In this document: one piece after another, positions 60,136-64,000 of the stretch
Position numbering within the stretch: the first letter of the stretch is position 1
Layout: each line of letters starts with the position of its first letter
NCBI GenBank assembly: GCA_020091685.1
Contig: CM034603.1
Location: forward strand, 29,373,696 to 29,437,695
Direction of reading: 5' to 3'
Origin: Lutjanus erythropterus
Taxonomy: Eukaryota > Chordata > Actinopteri > Lutjaniformes > Lutjanidae
Length of the DNA: 64,000 bases
Notes under the pieces: model-generated
Told to the model about the DNA's origin: nothing
What the model saw: the letters and a program-made list of their open reading frames with translations, nothing else
Databases searched by the model: none
Program-made: the position numbers and the translations under genes

Positions 60136-62533
60136 CACTTTGTATTTGTTACCCTCACACACTCTTATTGAAGAAGCTCTGCAGTATGAGCATGTTAATG
60201 TGCTGGCAGTGGTTCCTGTTACAGAGTGAAGCTGTTCTGTTGAATCCCAATAGCCCAGGGACAGAAAGGATACTAAGCCAAGCTTTGACTGCAGTTATGC
60301 TCCAACACTGCTACTTTAATAATTTTCTCTCTCATCCCCGTGCTCATCCTCTCTTCCTCTACTTTCTCACTTTCTTAATCTCTATTCCCCCTCCACCGCT
60401 CCTTCCAATTTGATACATTTCTCCCCGATCTCCTTGTTCCTGCACCCTACATCTACCCTACTTCTTTTTTCTTAATTTGTGTTCCACCTGCAGTCTTCTG
60501 TGCTTGTGTGAGGTTAATGAGTTTGTGTTATTCTCACCACATTTATCTCACAGTTCTACATGCATGCATAATACATACACAGTGGAAGTGGGTGCATTTT
60601 TTACTGGAAAGCCCTCTAGGATGTGCATTGCTACTGAACCACCCAAATACATGCTCATCACTGCAATAATATCTAACAACATGCACACTGGCACATACAT
60701 GCATATATTATCAATTTATGAATCACACAGATGCACACAAGGTCTTTTCTCTTGTTGCAGATTGCATAACCTAATATGTCAGGAAAAATATGCTCCAATC
60801 ATTGGAATAACAATTGAAGGAACATCAAAGACAAGATGAATAGATGCCTGTAAAGTTGTTGGTGTATTGCTTTGCTAGTCTACCATGAAGATCACTTGGG
60901 AACATCAAACACACTGCAGACATTTATTACATTTTAAGTCTATCTGGATTTAACAAAGAGAAGAACAGCCTCCTCTGCTGGAGTGAAAATGTGGCAAAGA
61001 AAGAGGGCTTATGTATAAAGAAAGACTTTGATGTGAGTGAGCTTGATTGATTTAGAATATAATAGATGCACAATCAAATACAACATTCATTTCAACAGGC
61101 CAGTGGGGCACAGTTGGTCGTGATGGAAGCTTGCTGAGTTTTTTTTTTTTTTTTCAGCTCTCTGCAGGACTCTTTCAAGCACATCTCTTTGACAGGCAGG
61201 ATAAGTAGGGTTCTGCAGCTGCTTTTCCATTCTAACTGTTCATTTATGATCATTAAATATTCAGTGCCCACTTCATTGTGTACACCTCCTCCAGACGGTC
61301 AGGTGTACTGTAAATAATGCAGGCATGCAGGATCGAGAGAGTCAACAAGTGTTATGCTAGCTGCAAGAATGAGAGGTGGCTGAAGAGCTGTTGGTGCAGT
61401 TCTGAGTTGTTCCTGCACTCCAGAACCAGCTAATATGTTGAGATTCACCACAATAAACTGTGTAAAGTTACCTGAGAATGGTGAAATAAAATATGCATGT
61501 CAATACTTTGACTGAAATCTGAAATCAAGAATGTCATCAATAGGGGCCATTGCACAATGCACAACGACCTGTAGAACATGACACACCCACTTTGGAAACC
61601 TGGTATGTTTTTGGTCTAGCTGGGAACAAACTTTTCATGTTCTGATTTATACTTGGTGGAAATGCTCAGAATGGTTCAAACCTCCCAAACTCAGACACAT
61701 CTCCCACCTGAAATACTACCTCTTGAAACATAAAGTGGTATTAGACAGGACGGGGTAGGGCAAGAAGGTTAGCATACTAACTGCACTATATATCTCTGCA
61801 ACACAATACAGCATCTGTGACACAATATCATAACTATTACTTCTTCATATTTTATTGATAGGAAAATAAAATAATAGTTTATTTTTGAAAGTTATAAATT
61901 TAAATTCTGGCCATATTTTGCATGTTGCTCCATTAAATGTAGACCATACTTCTGCCAGGCAGCTGATGCTGTGGCCACAAATGACAGATGTGGGAAACAA
62001 AAGTAAAGTCATGAAGTTTGCTAACATAAGTTAACATGAACCAGTAACCTCTATAAACTACTGGTCATAGCAGACCAAGAAAGGCTGTAACAACAAAAAC
62101 TCTGAGAGTACTGAAATGAGCAAGTTTGTGTTTTATTGCTTATGAATTCAACTTTTTATTTGTAAGAAAACCAATGTGTTAAATGTTGTTTCAAATATTA
62201 CAGCCTCACTTTAAGTTAACAAATTCACAGCAGGGTGCTAACAAGCCGTGCAGAAGCTCTCTTGCTGATAATTTTGGTGATCTCACACCTCAAAGAACGC
62301 AGGCTTTAAGAGCTACTGGTATGTCTAATATAATGAAACCTGTGTCTACAGTCATCATAGATATTCATACATAGTTTGCAACAGTGTTCCACTCTTCTTT
62401 TATTCAAAGGCAGTTTCATGTGAAGGCACAACCTAATTAAAGCTGAGATAATATCCTCTGAAAATTACGAAATAATTAAATATCATATCAACACAGAGCA
62501 TTTATGTGAGGGTGAATAGCATGAGGCACTTGT

Positions 62534-62539
62534 TTTATT
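62534..62539 (-). terminator. Candidate polyadenylation signal of the somatostatin-like gene
   Basis: On the minus strand AATAAA lies about 140 nt past the TAA stop, after an AT-rich 3' UTR that includes a poly(T) run (plus-strand A run near 62637-62650). The distance is typical of a short neuropeptide mRNA. Confidence 0.55.
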
Positions 62540-62680
62540 AATGTTGAGACAAAATGCAGTTGAAAATGATTGAATGGAACCTTAAAGCAGCAATAAATTA
62601 AACAGTATGTCAAGGGAAAACCATATATTCGCTATAAAAAAAAAAAAAAAGAGACTGTCACAAAGTCTGGCACAACGAAG

Positions 62681-62872
62681 TTAGCAGGCAGTCCAGGATT
62701 TCCAGAAGAAGAATTTACAGCCGGCTCTGCGAGTCTGAATCGCGGTGATGCCCAGTCCACGTCGAATCTTCTCCTGTTTGTCTGTGTCTGTGGATCCTTG
62801 GAAAATCATTCCATTTCCGGATTTGGAGAGTTTATAAAGCAAGTCCATTAAACTGTGTTTCTTTGTTGAGTC
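62681..62872 (-). CDS. Somatostatin-family neuropeptide precursor, last coding exon (partial gene)
   Basis: Reading the minus strand from 62872, acceptor CTCCACAG leads into 63 codons and TAA (62683-62681). In the same frame a TAA lies 24 nt before the exon, so the exon boundary is near the acceptor. The exon opens DSTKKHSLMDLLYKLSKSGN; its K-H-S-L-M-D-L-L matches the K-Y-F-L-A-E-L-L block at the start of mammalian somatostatin exon 2, also entered in phase 0. The last 14 residues, AGCKFFFWKSWTAC, follow an Arg-Arg site (exon residues 48-49). They keep both ring cysteines and the FWK core of somatostatin-14. A second Arg-Arg (37-38) would release a 25-residue form starting GLGITAIQT. Changes from somatostatin-14 are N5F, T10S, F11W and S13A. 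The KSxTAC end recalls the catfish SS-22 type, so an sst4/sst1.2-like paralogue is possible; the paralogue is not settled. Exon 1 with the signal peptide is not seen before 64000. The urotensin core CFWKYC is absent. Confidence 0.88.
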   Translation of the reverse strand, partial: DSTKKHSLMDLLYKLSKSGNGMIFQGSTDTDKQEKIRRGLGITAIQTRRAGCKFFFWKSWTAC

Positions 62873-64000
62873 CTGTGGAGGAAAACATTGACATTATGTA
62901 AATGTCAGAAATTTTATTTCACCGTGTTTGTACTTTAGGGAAATATAAATTTCTGTTGTATGTTACAGAACTTTTGCATTTTTTGCTTATAGCCAGACGG
63001 GGAAAAACAAAGTTGTGTATGCACTCTAATCTTTAATCTTCAATTTCATGGAGGCGCAGCTGTGAGGATAATCAAATGACAGATATCCGGCAGGTAGCTC
63101 TGACAGCATCCAGAATGACTCACTGAGAATAAAATTACACTTTTAACAGATCAGGATCAATAAAATGTGTGTGCACAAGCAGAGATAAACTTTATAAATT
63201 GAAAAGCTGTCGGCAGGACATTCTGTGGCCTGCAGGGTAATCACAGCTGGGATTTGGAGCCTGGTTTCAATCATTGGAAGGACATACACACACAACATAC
63301 ATAAATTCTTCAGTAGTGAAGATGTTAAAGGACCAGTCTGGAGTATTTAGTGGCATCTAGACCTTGTCTCACTCTTCCCTTCAGCCTGTAGGAGAGCCTG
63401 CAGTGTGTTTGGAGAAGGAGCCTCTGTAGATATACAGGGTTCCTGCAGGTCCTTGAAAAGTCTAAGATCCAATTATCTGAATTTTAGGCCTTAAAATAAG
63501 ATATTTGACAGCTCTTAAAACTATGTTGGATTATTAAGTTAATGTTAGTTTTATAAAGTGACATTAACTTCAGTCACACTTTTAAAAGTGTTTTGATCAC
63601 ACAACTGCAAAATTTAACCAACATGGAACCAATAACCACTAACACGAACTGTGCAGCCTGGTCAGAATTCATCTGAGCACAACCATCCAGCTTCATGCTC
63701 CACTTCAAGTGTGGAAAGGACAAGCAACTGGATTAAAAGATTTTAATATAAGGTTGAATGATATTAATCAATTAAGATGATAGTAATTAGCATACTTTTT
63801 TTTGCCGATATAAATGTGAAATGGTATCTTAAAAATCTTCTATTTGGTTTTGCCAACCTATAATCTTTAGTTGATTTACTGTTCTTCTTACATCATTTTT
63901 GACTTGTTTTAATTTAAAATATTAACCATTATACACTTTCACTTCAGTGAGTTTATTTAATCTTTTGACTTGTTTTGGCTTCTAAAACTCAAAGATTCAA
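62873..64000 (-). other. Presumed intron 1 of the somatostatin-like gene, with repeats
   Basis: The sequence is AT-rich. It includes a partial copy (from about 63328) of the repeat whose ends read TTAAAGGACCAGTGTG at 19190, and a stretch near 63440-63510 that looks like a common fish repeat. I translated the minus strand looking for a leucine-rich signal peptide ending at a phase-0 donor and found none, so exon 1 probably lies past the window edge. Confidence 0.5.
63328..63430 (+). repeat. Partial copy of the GGACCAGTGTG repeat
   Basis: TTAAAGGACCAGTCTGGAGT then ATTTAGTGGCATCTAGACCT resembles the left end at 19190, in the presumed intron of the somatostatin-like gene. Confidence 0.6.

Larger units (their letters stand above)
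51141..62533. other. Intergenic region between fgf12 and the somatostatin-like gene
   Basis: It contains the listed repeats and the dead LINE. At 51470-51625 there is a GA/GGGA-rich tract. A stretch at 51240-51470 is non-repetitive with no listed element; whether it is conserved cannot be judged here. The ORFs at 58359, 60015 and 60477 have no recognisable domain. Confidence 0.7.

Noticed and set aside
62681..62872. Urotensin-II-related peptide as the identity of the minus-strand exon
   Set aside because: The CFWKYC core is absent; the 12-residue ring, position of the cysteines and exon start fit somatostatin.
63560..63700. Minus-strand stretch MKLDGC... with QFVLVVIGSML as a possible signal-peptide exon for the somatostatin-like gene
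   Set aside because: The hydrophobic part is far from the Met, there is no phase-0 GT donor at a fitting place, and nothing after it resembles a somatostatin precursor.

Overview
This window looks like nuclear DNA from a teleost fish, most likely a spiny-rayed (percomorph) species. That is an inference from three things: a vertebrate FGF homologous factor gene with short introns, many (CA/GT)n, (GA/CT)n and (CTAT)n microsatellites, and a dense set of fold-back DNA elements, a tRNA-derived SINE and L2-like LINE debris of kinds familiar from fish genomes. Most ORFs over 60 codons are chance readings of repeats or introns.

Layout. Positions 1-11.3 kb are upstream sequence full of interspersed repeats with no recognisable gene. 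From 12.377 to 48.364 kb on the plus strand lies a complete five-exon coding sequence for FGF12 (FHF1), long A-type isoform. It encodes 241 residues, all splice sites are canonical GT/AG, and exon sizes and phases are those of the FHF family. Its introns (8.3, 7.3, 15.7 and 4.0 kb) hold most of the repeats. They include a 1.0-1.2 kb element made of about 56-bp repeats (two copies in the introns, a third downstream at 59 kb) and a diverged 0.75-0.9 kb tandem duplication in intron 3. The 3' UTR may end near 48.7 kb or near 51.1 kb. From 51 to 62.5 kb is intergenic sequence with a broken LINE reverse transcriptase (57.2-58.3 kb, minus strand) and several repeat families.

At the right end, on the minus strand (62681-62872), is the final coding exon of a somatostatin-family neuropeptide precursor. 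After a dibasic Arg-Arg site it encodes an unusual 14-mer, AGCKFFFWKSWTAC, compared with [14 protein letters not shown] of canonical somatostatin-14. The exon joins in phase 0 with a Lys-x-x-Leu-x-acidic-Leu-Leu block near its start, as in somatostatin exon 2. Exon 1 (signal peptide) is not visible and probably lies beyond position 64000. This is the most interesting element in the window: it is absent from simple ORF lists because the exon is short and on the minus strand.

The two genes are convergent and about 11.5-14 kb apart. Human FGF12, SST and UTS2B all lie on 3q27-q29, so the linkage fits a conserved block, but there is no evidence that the two genes act together. FGF12 is an intracellular modulator of voltage-gated sodium channels; the other gene would encode a secreted receptor ligand.
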